NCBI GenBank assembly: GCA_031390755.1
Contig: JANMTS010000135.1
Coordinates: forward strand, 1-64,000
Direction: 5' to 3'
DNA: 64,000 nt
Source of the DNA: DATMER01 sp031390755
GTDB lineage: Bacteria > Acidobacteriota > Thermoanaerobaculia > Multivoradales > UBA5704
Under the pieces are notes generated by a model that had not been told where the DNA came from, searched no databases, and worked only from the letters and a program-made list of their open reading frames with translations. Shown here piece by piece: positions 51,083 through 59,327 of the stretch; position 1 is the stretch's first letter; each line of letters begins with the position of its first letter. Both the position numbers and the translations under genes were made by a program.

Positions 51083-53593
51083 ATGGAACGGGAGAAGGAC
51101 CCCCGGGCGTACGACCCGGCCGTGATCGAGCCCAAGTGGCAGCAGCGCTGGGAGGAGTCGGGACTGCACAACGCGGACATCGACCCGTCGCGGCCGAAGC
51201 ACTACGCGCTAACCATGCTGCCCTATCCCTCGGGCGAGCTGCACATCGGCCACTGGTACGCGATCGCGCCGTCCGACGCCCAGGCCCGGTTCATGCGGAT
51301 GCGGGGGCACAACGTCCTGTTCCCCATGGGCTTCGACGCGTTCGGCCTGCCGGCGGAGAACGCCGCGATCAAGCGCAACATCCACCCCAAGACGTGGACC
51401 TTCGCCAACATCGACCGCATGCACGGCCAGCTCCGCCGCATGGGCACGATGATCGACTGGCGGCGCGAGATGATCTCGGCCCATCCCGAGTACTACCGCT
51501 GGACCCAGTGGTTCTTCCTCCAGTTCTTCGTCAACGACCTGGCTTATCGAAAGAAGGCCGCGGTCGACTGGTGTCCGAGCTGCAACACCACGCTCGCCCG
51601 CGAGCAGGTGATCGGCGACGACCGCCACTGCGAGCGCTGCGGCACGCCCGTGGTGCGCAAGGAGCTGGCGCAGTGGTTCTTCCGGACCACGCAGTATGCC
51701 GAGGAGCTGCTCGACTTTTCGAAGATCGACTGGCCCGAGCGCGTGGAAACCTTGCAAAGCCGGTGGATCGGCCGCTCGGAAGGCGCGAGCCTGGTCTTCC
51801 GGACCGAGACCGGCGAGCCGATCGAGGTCTTCACCACGCGGCCGGACACCATCTGGGGCGCCACGTTCCTGGTGCTGGCGCCGGAGCACGCGCTGGTCTC
51901 CAAGCTGACCAGCGCGGACCGGAAAGAGGAAGTCGAGGCCTATGTGACGGCCGCGGTGCGCCAGTCCGACCTCCAGAGGGAGGCGACCGACAAGGAGAAG
52001 ACCGGCGTCTTCACCGGCGGCTACGCGATCAATCCGGCCAACGGCGAGCGCATCCCGGTTTGGACCGCGGACTACGTCCTGCCGGGCTACGGCACCGGCG
52101 CGATCATGGCCGTCCCAGCCCACGACCAGCGGGACTTCGAGTTCGCAAGGCGGTTCGATCTGGAGATCAAACCGGTAATTGTCCCCGATGGGGGCGCCGA
52201 AGGCGCCCTCCCTGTCGCGGGAGATCAGATGGTGGAGGCCTCCACCGAGCGCGGCCCGATGTTCGACTCCGGTCCGCTCACCGGCACGCCGGCCGGCGAG
52301 GCCTTCGCCCGGTCCGTGGCCTGGCTGGAGGAGAAGGGGGCGGGCAAGAAGTCGGTCAACTTCCGGCTGCGCGACTGGCTCGTCTCCCGCCAGCGCTACT
52401 GGGGAGCGCCGATTCCGATCGTCTACTGCCCGGAGCACGGCGCCGTGCCCGTTCCCGAGGACCAGCTCCCCGTCCTCCTGCCCGACGACGTCGAGTGGCT
52501 GCCGACCGGCGAGAGCCCGCTCAAGCTCCACGCCACCTGGAAGAACACCACCTGTCCGGTGTGCGGCGGCGCGGCCGAGCGCGAGACGGACACCATGGAT
52601 ACCTTCATGTGCTCGTCCTGGTATCACCTGCGCTACCTGAGCCCGCACTACGACGGCGGCCCGTTCGATCCGGCCGAGTACCGGTACTGGATGCCCGTGG
52701 ACACCTACACCGGCGGCATCGAGCACGCCACCATGCACCTCATCTACACCCGGTTCTTCCACAAGGCCTGCCGGGACATCGGCGTGGTGCAGGACGACGA
52801 GCCCATGCTCAAGCTCCGCAACCAGGGCATCATCCTGGGCGAGGACTCCGAGAAGATGTCCAAGAGCCGCGGCAACGTCGTGGCTCCGGACGAGCTGGTC
52901 GACCGCTACGGCGCCGACACGGTGCGCGCCTATCTCATGTTCTGCGCCCGCTGGGATTTCGGCGGACCCTGGAACGGCCGGGGCATCGAGGGCACCGCGC
53001 GCTGGCTGCGTCGCGTCTGGTCGCTGTTCACCGAGGAATCGGAAGGCGGGACCCCGGCGACCCCGGCGACCCCGGCGACCCCGGCGACCCCGGCGAACAC
53101 CGTCATCGACCGCCTGCGCCGGAAGGTCCACCAGACCCTGAAGCAGGTGACGCGCGACCTCGACCAGTTCCAGTTCAACACCGTGGTCGCGGCCCTGATG
53201 GAGCTGCAGAACGAGCTGTCGCAATCGCGCAACGACGGCGCCGTAGGCACGCCGGCCTGGCGCGAGGCGCACGAGATCTACGTGAAGATGCTGGCGCCCG
53301 TGGCCCCGCACGTCGCGGACGAGCTGTGGGAGAAGCTGGGCGGGGAGGGCTCCATCCACGTCCAGCCCTGGCCCGAGGTCGACGAGAAGGCCGCTTCGGT
53401 CGAGGAGGTCACCCTGGTCGTCCAGGTGAACGGCAAGCTCCGCGACCGGATCACCGTGCCCGTAGGGATCGCGGACGACGAGGCGCGCAAGATCGCCCTG
53501 GAAAGCGAGGGCTCGCGCCGGTTCCTGGAAGGCAAGGAGGTGCGGCAGGTGATCGTCGTGCCGGGCCGCCTGGTCAACATCGTCGTGAGCTGA
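51083..53593 (+). CDS. leuS: Leucyl-tRNA synthetase
   Basis: This 836-residue class I synthetase charges tRNA-Leu. HIGH is at 54-57 and KMSKS at 591-595. Zinc-type Cys pairs WCPSC and CERCG flank the connective peptide, and the editing domain lies at about 225-420 (TTRPDTIWGATFLVLAPEH). A Thr-Pro-Ala repeat of five units (about residues 657-671) is inserted before the anticodon-binding domain, an unusual flexible spacer. The C-terminal domain ends VIVVPGRLVNIVV. AACAGGAG lies upstream of the ATG. Confidence 0.97.
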   Translation: MEREKDPRAYDPAVIEPKWQQRWEESGLHNADIDPSRPKHYALTMLPYPSGELHIGHWYAIAPSDAQARFMRMRGHNVLFPMGFDAFGLPAENAAIKRNIHPKTWTFANIDRMHGQLRRMGTMIDWRREMISAHPEYYRWTQWFFLQFFVNDLAYRKKAAVDWCPSCNTTLAREQVIGDDRHCERCGTPVVRKELAQWFFRTTQYAEELLDFSKIDWPERVETLQSRWIGRSEGASLVFRTETGEPIEVFTTRPDTIWGATFLVLAPEHALVSKLTSADRKEEVEAYVTAAVRQSDLQREATDKEKTGVFTGGYAINPANGERIPVWTADYVLPGYGTGAIMAVPAHDQRDFEFARRFDLEIKPVIVPDGGAEGALPVAGDQMVEASTERGPMFDSGPLTGTPAGEAFARSVAWLEEKGAGKKSVNFRLRDWLVSRQRYWGAPIPIVYCPEHGAVPVPEDQLPVLLPDDVEWLPTGESPLKLHATWKNTTCPVCGGAAERETDTMDTFMCSSWYHLRYLSPHYDGGPFDPAEYRYWMPVDTYTGGIEHATMHLIYTRFFHKACRDIGVVQDDEPMLKLRNQGIILGEDSEKMSKSRGNVVAPDELVDRYGADTVRAYLMFCARWDFGGPWNGRGIEGTARWLRRVWSLFTEESEGGTPATPATPATPATPANTVIDRLRRKVHQTLKQVTRDLDQFQFNTVVAALMELQNELSQSRNDGAVGTPAWREAHEIYVKMLAPVAPHVADELWEKLGGEGSIHVQPWPEVDEKAASVEEVTLVVQVNGKLRDRITVPVGIADDEARKIALESEGSRRFLEGKEVRQVIVVPGRLVNIVVS
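53051..53095 (+). repeat. 9-bp tandem repeat inside leuS, five copies
   Basis: ACCCCGGCG is repeated five times without error and stays in frame, encoding (Thr-Pro-Ala)5 in a surface linker. Perfect copies imply recent expansion or strong slippage. Confidence 0.9.
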
Positions 53594-53635
53594 AGGCGTG
53601 TTATTCTTGGCGTAGCCTCGACATCAGGAGATTCT

Positions 53636-55534
53636 ATGAACGAAATCCGCTGGACGCACCGGCTGCGCTATGCCTTTGACAATGCGATGTCCAAGGGAAC
53701 CCCGGCACTGATCGGGTTTCTCGGGGTCGCTTCCCTTGCACTGATCGCGATCGCCGCGTTGGTGATGCTGATCCTTCAGATCGTCCCGGGCGGCGCCGAC
53801 GGCCCGCCGGACTTCGTGGAAGGCATGTGGCTGAGCCTCATGCGCACCCTGGACTCGGGCACCATGGGCGGTGACGAGGGCCGGGGCTTCCGCATCACCA
53901 TGCTGTTCGTGACGCTGGGCGGTATCTTCATCGTCAGCGCCCTGATCGGCGTCCTGAACAGCGGCCTGGAATCGAAGCTCGACGAGCTGCGCAAGGGCCG
54001 CTCGTTCGTCATCGAGAAGGATCACACCCTCATCCTGGGCTGGTCGCCGAAGATCTTCACCGTCCTGTCCGAGCTGGTCCTCGCCAACGAGAATCGGCAC
54101 AAGCCGAGGATCGTCATCCTGGCCGAGAAGGACAAGATCGAGATGGAGGACGAGATCCGGGACGAGATCGGCAGCACGGGCAAGACCAAGATCGTCTGCC
54201 GCACCGGCACCCCGCTGTCGCTCACCGATCTGGAGATCGCCAATCCGCACCAGGCGCGCTCGATCGTCATTCTCGCGCCGGAGAGCGAGGATCCCGACTC
54301 GCAGGTCATCAAGACCATCCTGGCGATCACCAACAACCCGAACCGGCGGCCGGAGAAGTACCACATCGTGGCCGAGCTGTCCGAGCCCCGCAACGTCGAG
54401 GTGGCGCACATGGTCGGCCGGGATGAAGCCGAGCTGATCGTCACCGGCGACCTGATCCCGCGGATCATCGTCCAGACCTCGCGGCAGTCGGGCCTCAGCG
54501 TCGTCTACACCGAGCTGCTCGACTTCGGCGGCGACGAGATCTACTTCCAGGAAGAGGCCGGGCTGGTGGGGAAGACCTTCGGGGACTCCCTGCTCGCCTA
54601 CGAGGACACGACCATCATGGGCCTGCGCAAGCGGGACGGCTCCATCCTCCTCAACCCGCCGATGGACACGAAGATCGAAGCCGGCGACAGGGTCATCGCG
54701 ATCTCGGAAGACGACGACACGGTGAGGCTCTCCGGCATCACGCCGCAGATCGACGAGCGGGCCATCCACGGCGCGGCGGTCAGCGCCTCGCGTCCGGAGC
54801 GGACCCTGCTGCTCGGATGGAACGAGCGCGGCCCGGCCATCGTTCACGAGCTGGACCGCTACGTGACCCCCGGCTCGGAGCTGACCCTGGTGGCGGACGT
54901 CCCCGGCATCGTCGGCATCGTCGAGGAGGAGTGCGGCGATCTGACCACACAGAAGCTGACCTGCCGCGAGGCGGACACCAAGGACCGGCGCGTGCTCGAC
55001 GGCCTCGACGTCCCCTCGTACGATCAGGTGATCCTGCTCTGCTACTCGGACCACCTGGATGTCCAGGAAGCGGACGCCCGGACGCTCATCACCCTCCTCC
55101 ATCTGCGCGACATGGCGGAGAAGGGCGGCCACGACTTCCGCATCGTCAGCGAGATGCTGGACGTGCGAAACCGCGAGCTGGCCGAGGTCACCCAGGCCGA
55201 CGACTTCATCGTCAGCAACAAGCTCACCAGCCTGATGCTCTCGCAGATCTCGGAGAACAAGGAGCTGAACGCAGTCTTTACCGATGTGTTCGATCCGGAA
55301 GGCTCGGAAATCTACCTGAAGCCGGCCGGCGACTACGTGGACCTGGGAGTCGAGGTCAACTTCTACACCGTGGTGGAAGCCGCCCGCCGCCGCGGCGAGG
55401 TGGCCATCGGCTACCGCCAGATGGCCTACGCCAAGGACGCCGAGAAGTCCTACGGCGTCGCCGTGAACCCGAAGAAGTCCGACCGCGTCGCCTTCTCCGA
55501 GGTCGACCAGGTCATCGTGCTGGCCGAGGGCTGA
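53636..55534 (+). CDS. Castor/Pollux-like ion channel with RCK domains
   Basis: This 632-residue protein has two N-terminal membrane helices (about 24-48 and 84-105) around a pore-like segment TLDSGTMGGDEG. Two RCK/TrkA-N-like Rossmann units follow (TLILGWSPKIFTVLSEL near 130, LLLGWNERGPAIVHELD near 395) with TrkA-C-like parts. This is the layout of the Castor/Pollux/DMI1-related channels, cation channels gated by ligands on the RCK ring. The filter lacks the K-channel TVGYG. It is monocistronic, 42 bases after leuS. Confidence 0.82.
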   Translation: MNEIRWTHRLRYAFDNAMSKGTPALIGFLGVASLALIAIAALVMLILQIVPGGADGPPDFVEGMWLSLMRTLDSGTMGGDEGRGFRITMLFVTLGGIFIVSALIGVLNSGLESKLDELRKGRSFVIEKDHTLILGWSPKIFTVLSELVLANENRHKPRIVILAEKDKIEMEDEIRDEIGSTGKTKIVCRTGTPLSLTDLEIANPHQARSIVILAPESEDPDSQVIKTILAITNNPNRRPEKYHIVAELSEPRNVEVAHMVGRDEAELIVTGDLIPRIIVQTSRQSGLSVVYTELLDFGGDEIYFQEEAGLVGKTFGDSLLAYEDTTIMGLRKRDGSILLNPPMDTKIEAGDRVIAISEDDDTVRLSGITPQIDERAIHGAAVSASRPERTLLLGWNERGPAIVHELDRYVTPGSELTLVADVPGIVGIVEEECGDLTTQKLTCREADTKDRRVLDGLDVPSYDQVILLCYSDHLDVQEADARTLITLLHLRDMAEKGGHDFRIVSEMLDVRNRELAEVTQADDFIVSNKLTSLMLSQISENKELNAVFTDVFDPEGSEIYLKPAGDYVDLGVEVNFYTVVEAARRRGEVAIGYRQMAYAKDAEKSYGVAVNPKKSDRVAFSEVDQVIVLAEG

Positions 55535-55663
55535 GGACGTTTCGAAGCCGGTCCGGGCGTCGGAATCTCATTCGAAGCCCGGACCGCCGGACGGCCGTGT
55601 GATAGAGGCTGCCCTTCATCACCCACAGGCAACCAGGATGTCGGTATCGATGCCGAGGATCAC
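55535..55663 (-). pseudogene. VapC-like PIN toxin remnant, frameshifted and truncated
   Basis: A GTG at 55663 overlaps the antitoxin stop (GTGA) and starts VILGIDTDILVA, a typical PIN toxin N-terminus with the first catalytic Asp. The frame stops after 14 residues at a TGA (55619). In the next frame similarity resumes as WVMKGSLYHTAVRRS and then runs into the 3' end of the channel gene. About 100 residues and the other acidic active-site residues are gone. It is the dead toxin of the RHH antitoxin upstream. Confidence 0.7.
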
Positions 55664-55890
55664 CGGCTGCGCATCTCGTCGAGAAGCTCCTCCCGCGTCC
55701 AACCCGAAAGCTGGGCTCCGCTCTGATGGGAAGGCAGGTCGAAGATCGATTCCGTGCCCCCCAGTCTTCGCGACAGATATTCGGACATGGCCTCACGGAT
55801 GATCTCGGCCACGGGCCTGCCCGACAGCTCAGCCAGGGACTTCAAATCCCGGTAAGCTCTCTCCTCGACATGAAGTGAAATTGGCTTCAT
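55660..55890 (-). CDS. Ribbon-helix-helix antitoxin, VapB-like, orphan
   Basis: This 76-residue protein opens MKPISLHVEERAYRDLKSLAELSGRPVAEIIREAMSEYL, a ribbon-helix-helix DNA-binding domain. The C-terminal tail (LSGWTREELLDEM) is the usual toxin-binding helix. Its toxin partner just downstream is decayed, so it survives as an orphan repressor or immunity gene. Palindromic AT-rich sequence upstream is the likely operator. Confidence 0.8.
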   Translation of the reverse strand: MKPISLHVEERAYRDLKSLAELSGRPVAEIIREAMSEYLSRRLGGTESIFDLPSHQSGAQLSGWTREELLDEMRSR

Positions 55891-55899
55891 GGTTTCAAT

Positions 55900-55924
55900 C
55901 CTATATAGGATGCATATATATAGG
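55900..55924. promoter_or_regulatory. AT-rich palindromic operator/divergent promoter
   Basis: CCTATATAGG (55900-55909) is a perfect palindrome, followed by a second TATATATAGG copy ending at 55924. The AT-rich block stands out in GC-rich DNA and lies between the divergent antitoxin and metalloprotease genes, so it may serve both promoters. Confidence 0.6.
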
Positions 55925-55948
55925 TCAAGGGCTGGCAAAAGGATCTTC

Positions 55949-57256
55949 ATGAAGGTAACCATTAGATGGAAGGCGGGTCTTGTTCTTCTCCTGCTCGCGC
56001 TCATTTCCAGCTCTGCCGCGCCGGCTCCGGGGGGACTGCCCGAAGGGGTGGTCCCACTTCCGGAGGCCATGGCGGGCCGCATCGCCGAGCTGCTCAAGGA
56101 GGCAGAGACCTACCGCGGTCTCACCATCAAGGAGCCGGTGCCATCCGGCTCGGTGGATGACCCGGTCCTCAAGAGGAAGCTGATCGAGGCCTTCCAGAAG
56201 GATCTGCCGCCGGAAGAGCTGCGCTCCATTGAGGCCGGGCTCAAGGCATTTGGGCTGATTCCAGAGAGCCTGGACCTGGTGACGTTCTTCCCCGAGCTGC
56301 TCACCTCCCAGGTGGCCGGCTACTACGACCCGGAGCAGCACTATCTCGCTCTCGTCCGGCGCAACGGTGAGACTCTCTTGCCGTCAGCCTCTGACGATGC
56401 AGCGAAACGGGCTGACGAAGCCGTGCTCGTTCACGAGCTGACCCATGCGCTCCAGGATCAGCACTTCCGCCTGGAGGCCTACGCCTCCGGCAGGCCTCTC
56501 GACGACGCCGACGCCGCGAGGATCGCCGTGGTGGAAGGCGACGCCACGCTGGTGATGATGGACTTCTTTGCCGAGGCGAGGCTGGAGCTTCTGCCCGACC
56601 TCGGCCCGTCGATGAGCGCGGTCTTCGACGATCCCAGCCGGTTGATGGGGGAGGGCTCGGGCATTCCGGGGACGGCAGAGCTTGCCGAGGCCCCGGCATG
56701 GTTTCAGGACACTCTCCTCTTCAGCTACTTTCAAGGCTTCCAGTTCTGCCTCAGCGCGCGCCGCATCGGAGGCCAGGCGCTTCTCGACAAGGCCTTCTCG
56801 ACCGATCCGCCGCGCTCGACCGAGCAGATTCTCCACCCCGAGAAATGGCACACCAAGAGGGACGACCCGAAGGCCATCACTCTCCCGGACCTCGCGAAGG
56901 TTCTGCCGGGCTCTCTGAAGGTCTCTGAAGGTCAGCTTGGAGAGCTGGGAGTGAGAATCTTCCTGAAAGGCACAGGCGGGACGAAAGATCAGGCCTTCAA
57001 GGTGGCAGCCGGCTGGGGTGGCGATCGCTTCGCCGTCTATCAGAAGGACGGCCGACGACTGCTGGTCTGGATCTCGGAGTGGGATACCGACGGCGACGCG
57101 CGCGAGCTTCAATCAGTATTACGCTCAGTATTACGCTCAGTATTACGCGGGTTGGGGCACGACTGGACGGTTCAGCGGTCGGGTCGAAAGGTAGTCGTGA
57201 CGCGGGGAGAGCTTTCGAAGGCGGAGAAAGGCCTGATGAAACAGGCGACGAAATAG
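55949..57256 (+). CDS. Secreted zinc metalloprotease-like protein
   Basis: This 435-residue protein has a signal peptide (about 1-24, no lipobox Cys) and a gluzincin-like active site HELTHALQDQHF at H162-E163...H166. A downstream VVEGDATLVMMDFF segment supplies the likely third zinc ligand Glu (EGDA motif). It resembles uncharacterised exported HExxH proteins rather than a named peptidase. Near the C-terminus the sequence SVLR occurs three times in tandem from a 12-bp DNA repeat. GTCAAGGG upstream is a poor ribosome site. Confidence 0.78.
   Translation: MKVTIRWKAGLVLLLLALISSSAAPAPGGLPEGVVPLPEAMAGRIAELLKEAETYRGLTIKEPVPSGSVDDPVLKRKLIEAFQKDLPPEELRSIEAGLKAFGLIPESLDLVTFFPELLTSQVAGYYDPEQHYLALVRRNGETLLPSASDDAAKRADEAVLVHELTHALQDQHFRLEAYASGRPLDDADAARIAVVEGDATLVMMDFFAEARLELLPDLGPSMSAVFDDPSRLMGEGSGIPGTAELAEAPAWFQDTLLFSYFQGFQFCLSARRIGGQALLDKAFSTDPPRSTEQILHPEKWHTKRDDPKAITLPDLAKVLPGSLKVSEGQLGELGVRIFLKGTGGTKDQAFKVAAGWGGDRFAVYQKDGRRLLVWISEWDTDGDARELQSVLRSVLRSVLRGLGHDWTVQRSGRKVVVTRGELSKAEKGLMKQATK
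57113..57148 (+). repeat. 12-bp tandem repeat, three copies
   Basis: TCAGTATTACGC is repeated three times exactly and encodes (Ser-Val-Leu-Arg)3 in the metalloprotease-like gene. It is richer in A+T than the surrounding gene, and TTA (Leu) is a rare codon in this DNA, suggesting recent duplication. Confidence 0.85.
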
Positions 57257-57282
57257 GGACGCAGTCACCTGCGTCCCTATTT
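57251..57282. terminator. Bidirectional terminator hairpin
   Basis: AAATAGGGACGCAG and its exact complement form a 14-bp stem with a TCAC loop between the convergent metalloprotease and DUF2383 genes. Terminal A and T triplets give short U-tracts on both strands. The TAG of the protease gene (57254-57256) lies inside the stem. Confidence 0.85.
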
Positions 57283-57297
57283 GCGCCCGTCTCGAAA

Positions 57298-57741
57298 CTA
57301 GACGAGGGTGATGAGCTGGTCCACGGTCGAGATGTGGGCCTGCTGCTTGGAGATGAAGCCCTGGATCAAGGTCTGGCATTCGACCGGAAGACTCTCGTCA
57401 TTGAGAGCATCCTGGTAGTCCTTCAGGCCGTGCTCCTCGCCTTCCTTCAAGGCCTTGAGAGCGCTGGCGTTGCCGAAGAGCTTCGCGGCGCCCTCGACCG
57501 CCTGGGCGAAAGCGCCCCAGGGGCCCGAGCCCTCGGAAGGCTTGCCGCCGTGCTTCTCGATGTGGCTCCAGAGAGCGTCGGCCGCGTCGCGGTGGTCGCG
57601 CTGAATGGTGCGCAGCTTCTCGACGTTCGGGTCGTTCGCGTCGCCGAGCTTCTCGATCGCCTGGCGGTAGGTTTCGATCGCGGACATCTCACCCCTCATG
57701 AGGCTGTTCAGGGTGGTGGTATCGGTGGTGGTTACGGCCAT
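57298..57741 (-). CDS. DUF2383/PA2169-family ferritin-like protein
   Basis: This 147-residue four-helix protein has LNSLMRGEMSAIETYRQAIEKL, then RDHRDAADALWSHIEKHGGKPSEGSGPWGAFAQAVEG and GEEHGLKDYQDAL. The Glu and His pattern fits the ferritin-like DUF2383 family, linked in other bacteria to stress or iron handling without a proven reaction. AAGGAG precedes the ATG. It is monocistronic. Confidence 0.88.
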   Translation of the reverse strand: MAVTTTDTTTLNSLMRGEMSAIETYRQAIEKLGDANDPNVEKLRTIQRDHRDAADALWSHIEKHGGKPSEGSGPWGAFAQAVEGAAKLFGNASALKALKEGEEHGLKDYQDALNDESLPVECQTLIQGFISKQQAHISTVDQLITLV

Positions 57742-57851
57742 GAGGATCTCCTTGCTAGTGTTTGACGGGAGGGGCGATGCTGCTTGCCCCGACTTACCTT
57801 GCAAGAAGACTTTGCAAGCGGTGTGCCCGCTCAGGAAGATGGCCGGGAGGC

Positions 57852-59222
57852 TCAGTCCGCTTCCTGGTGGGGAGCGGGGACCGTGGGCTGGGGCACGGTG
57901 ATGCGCACGGTGTTGACGCGGTTCAGGTGAACCTCCTGCACCTCAATGATCACAGGCCCAAGCTTGATCCGATCGCCGACGGCGGGATTGCGGCCCAACT
58001 CCGAAAGGACGAGACCGCCGATCGTGTCCTCGTCCCGGTCGCTCAGCTCGATGTGCATCTCATGCTCGAGATCCTCGATCAGCATGCCGCCGGAGACCTC
58101 GTAGGAGCCGTCCTCCAGCTTGAGCAGCTCGGGCTTGTCGACGTCGAACTCGTCGCTGATCTGGCCGACGATCTCCTCGATCACGTCCTCCAGGGTCACG
58201 ACGCCGGAGACGCCGCCGTACTCGTCGATCACCGCGGCCAGGTGGAAGCGCTCGGTGCGCATCCGCTTGAGGAGCCGGTCGAGCTCCAGCGTCTCGGGTA
58301 CGAAGGCGATCTCCCGCGCGACTTCCTGGAAGGAGGTCAGGGGCCGCTCGCGGTGGAAGATGTCCTTGATGTGGATGACGCCGATGACGTGGTCGAGGTC
58401 GCCCTCGCAGAGCGGAAACCGGGTGTGGCCGCTGCGGCGCGCCATGCGCAGGTTCTCTGCCACGGGCCGTGTGGTGGAGATGTAGATCACGTCCTGCCGG
58501 GGCAGCATGATCTGCCGCGCCACGCGATGGGACAGCTCGAAGACGTTGTCCAGAAGCTCGCGCTTCTGGAGCGACAGCCGGCTCGCATGGCTGGACGCCA
58601 GAAGCAGGCGCAGCTCTTCCTCGTCGTGGCCGATCTCCGACTCGCTCACCGGCGCGACTCCCACCAGCTTCAGCAGGTAGTTGGCCGTGTGGTTGAGCAG
58701 CCAGATCGCCGGGTAGGTCATCTTGTAGAAGAAGTACAGAGGCAGGGCGATGAACAGCGTCGTGCCTTCGGACCTGCGGATCGCCACCGACTTGGGGGCC
58801 AGCTCGCCGAGGACGATGTGCAGGATGGTGATGATCAGGAAAGCGAGCGTCAGTCCGACGGAGTGGAGGAGGGCCGGGTTGTCGCCGACGAACGGCTTGA
58901 TCAGGGGCGCGATGATCCAGGCGAAAGCCGGTTCGCCGATCCAGCCCAGCGCGAGGCTGGCCAGAGTGATGCCGAGCTGGGTCGCGGAAAGGTACGCGTC
59001 GAGATGGCGGAGCATGTGCCGCGCCACCTTGGCCCGGCGCAGGCCTTCCGCCACGAAGGGATCGATCTGGGTCGGCCGTACCTTGACGAGCGCGAACTCG
59101 GCCGCGACGAAGAAGCCGTTCAGCGCGACCAGAAGCACGGCGAGGAACAGACCCCACCAGGGGCCGATGTTCACGGCGGAACCGGGCACCGACGCAACCA
59201 GGAACGGCAGGAAGGGCGTCAA
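57852..59222 (-). CDS. CNNM/CBS-domain membrane protein, HlyC/CorC family
   Basis: This 456-residue protein has a CNNM/DUF21 membrane domain with four segments (about 22-190; FFVAAEFALVKVR, GELAPKSVAIRR), a pair of CBS domains (about 220-345; LPRQDVIYIS, FPLCEGDLDHVIGVIHIKD, AAVIDEYGGVSGVVTLEDVIEEIVG) and a CorC_HlyC C-terminal domain. Members are implicated in Mg or Co efflux and in stress. The start is a TTG at 59222. It precedes no partner, and the lasso cluster ends 105 bases away on the same strand. Confidence 0.9.
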   Translation of the reverse strand: MTPFLPFLVASVPGSAVNIGPWWGLFLAVLLVALNGFFVAAEFALVKVRPTQIDPFVAEGLRRAKVARHMLRHLDAYLSATQLGITLASLALGWIGEPAFAWIIAPLIKPFVGDNPALLHSVGLTLAFLIITILHIVLGELAPKSVAIRRSEGTTLFIALPLYFFYKMTYPAIWLLNHTANYLLKLVGVAPVSESEIGHDEEELRLLLASSHASRLSLQKRELLDNVFELSHRVARQIMLPRQDVIYISTTRPVAENLRMARRSGHTRFPLCEGDLDHVIGVIHIKDIFHRERPLTSFQEVAREIAFVPETLELDRLLKRMRTERFHLAAVIDEYGGVSGVVTLEDVIEEIVGQISDEFDVDKPELLKLEDGSYEVSGGMLIEDLEHEMHIELSDRDEDTIGGLVLSELGRNPAVGDRIKLGPVIIEVQEVHLNRVNTVRITVPQPTVPAPHQEAD

Positions 59223-59327
59223 GCGCGCCTCCCCTCATCCTCTCTCCAGAGGAGGCTGCGACTCGCAGGAGAGAGGTCGGGTGCGCCGATGGTACTCGGA
59301 GGGTCCTGGCTCAAGACAGGCGGAAGT

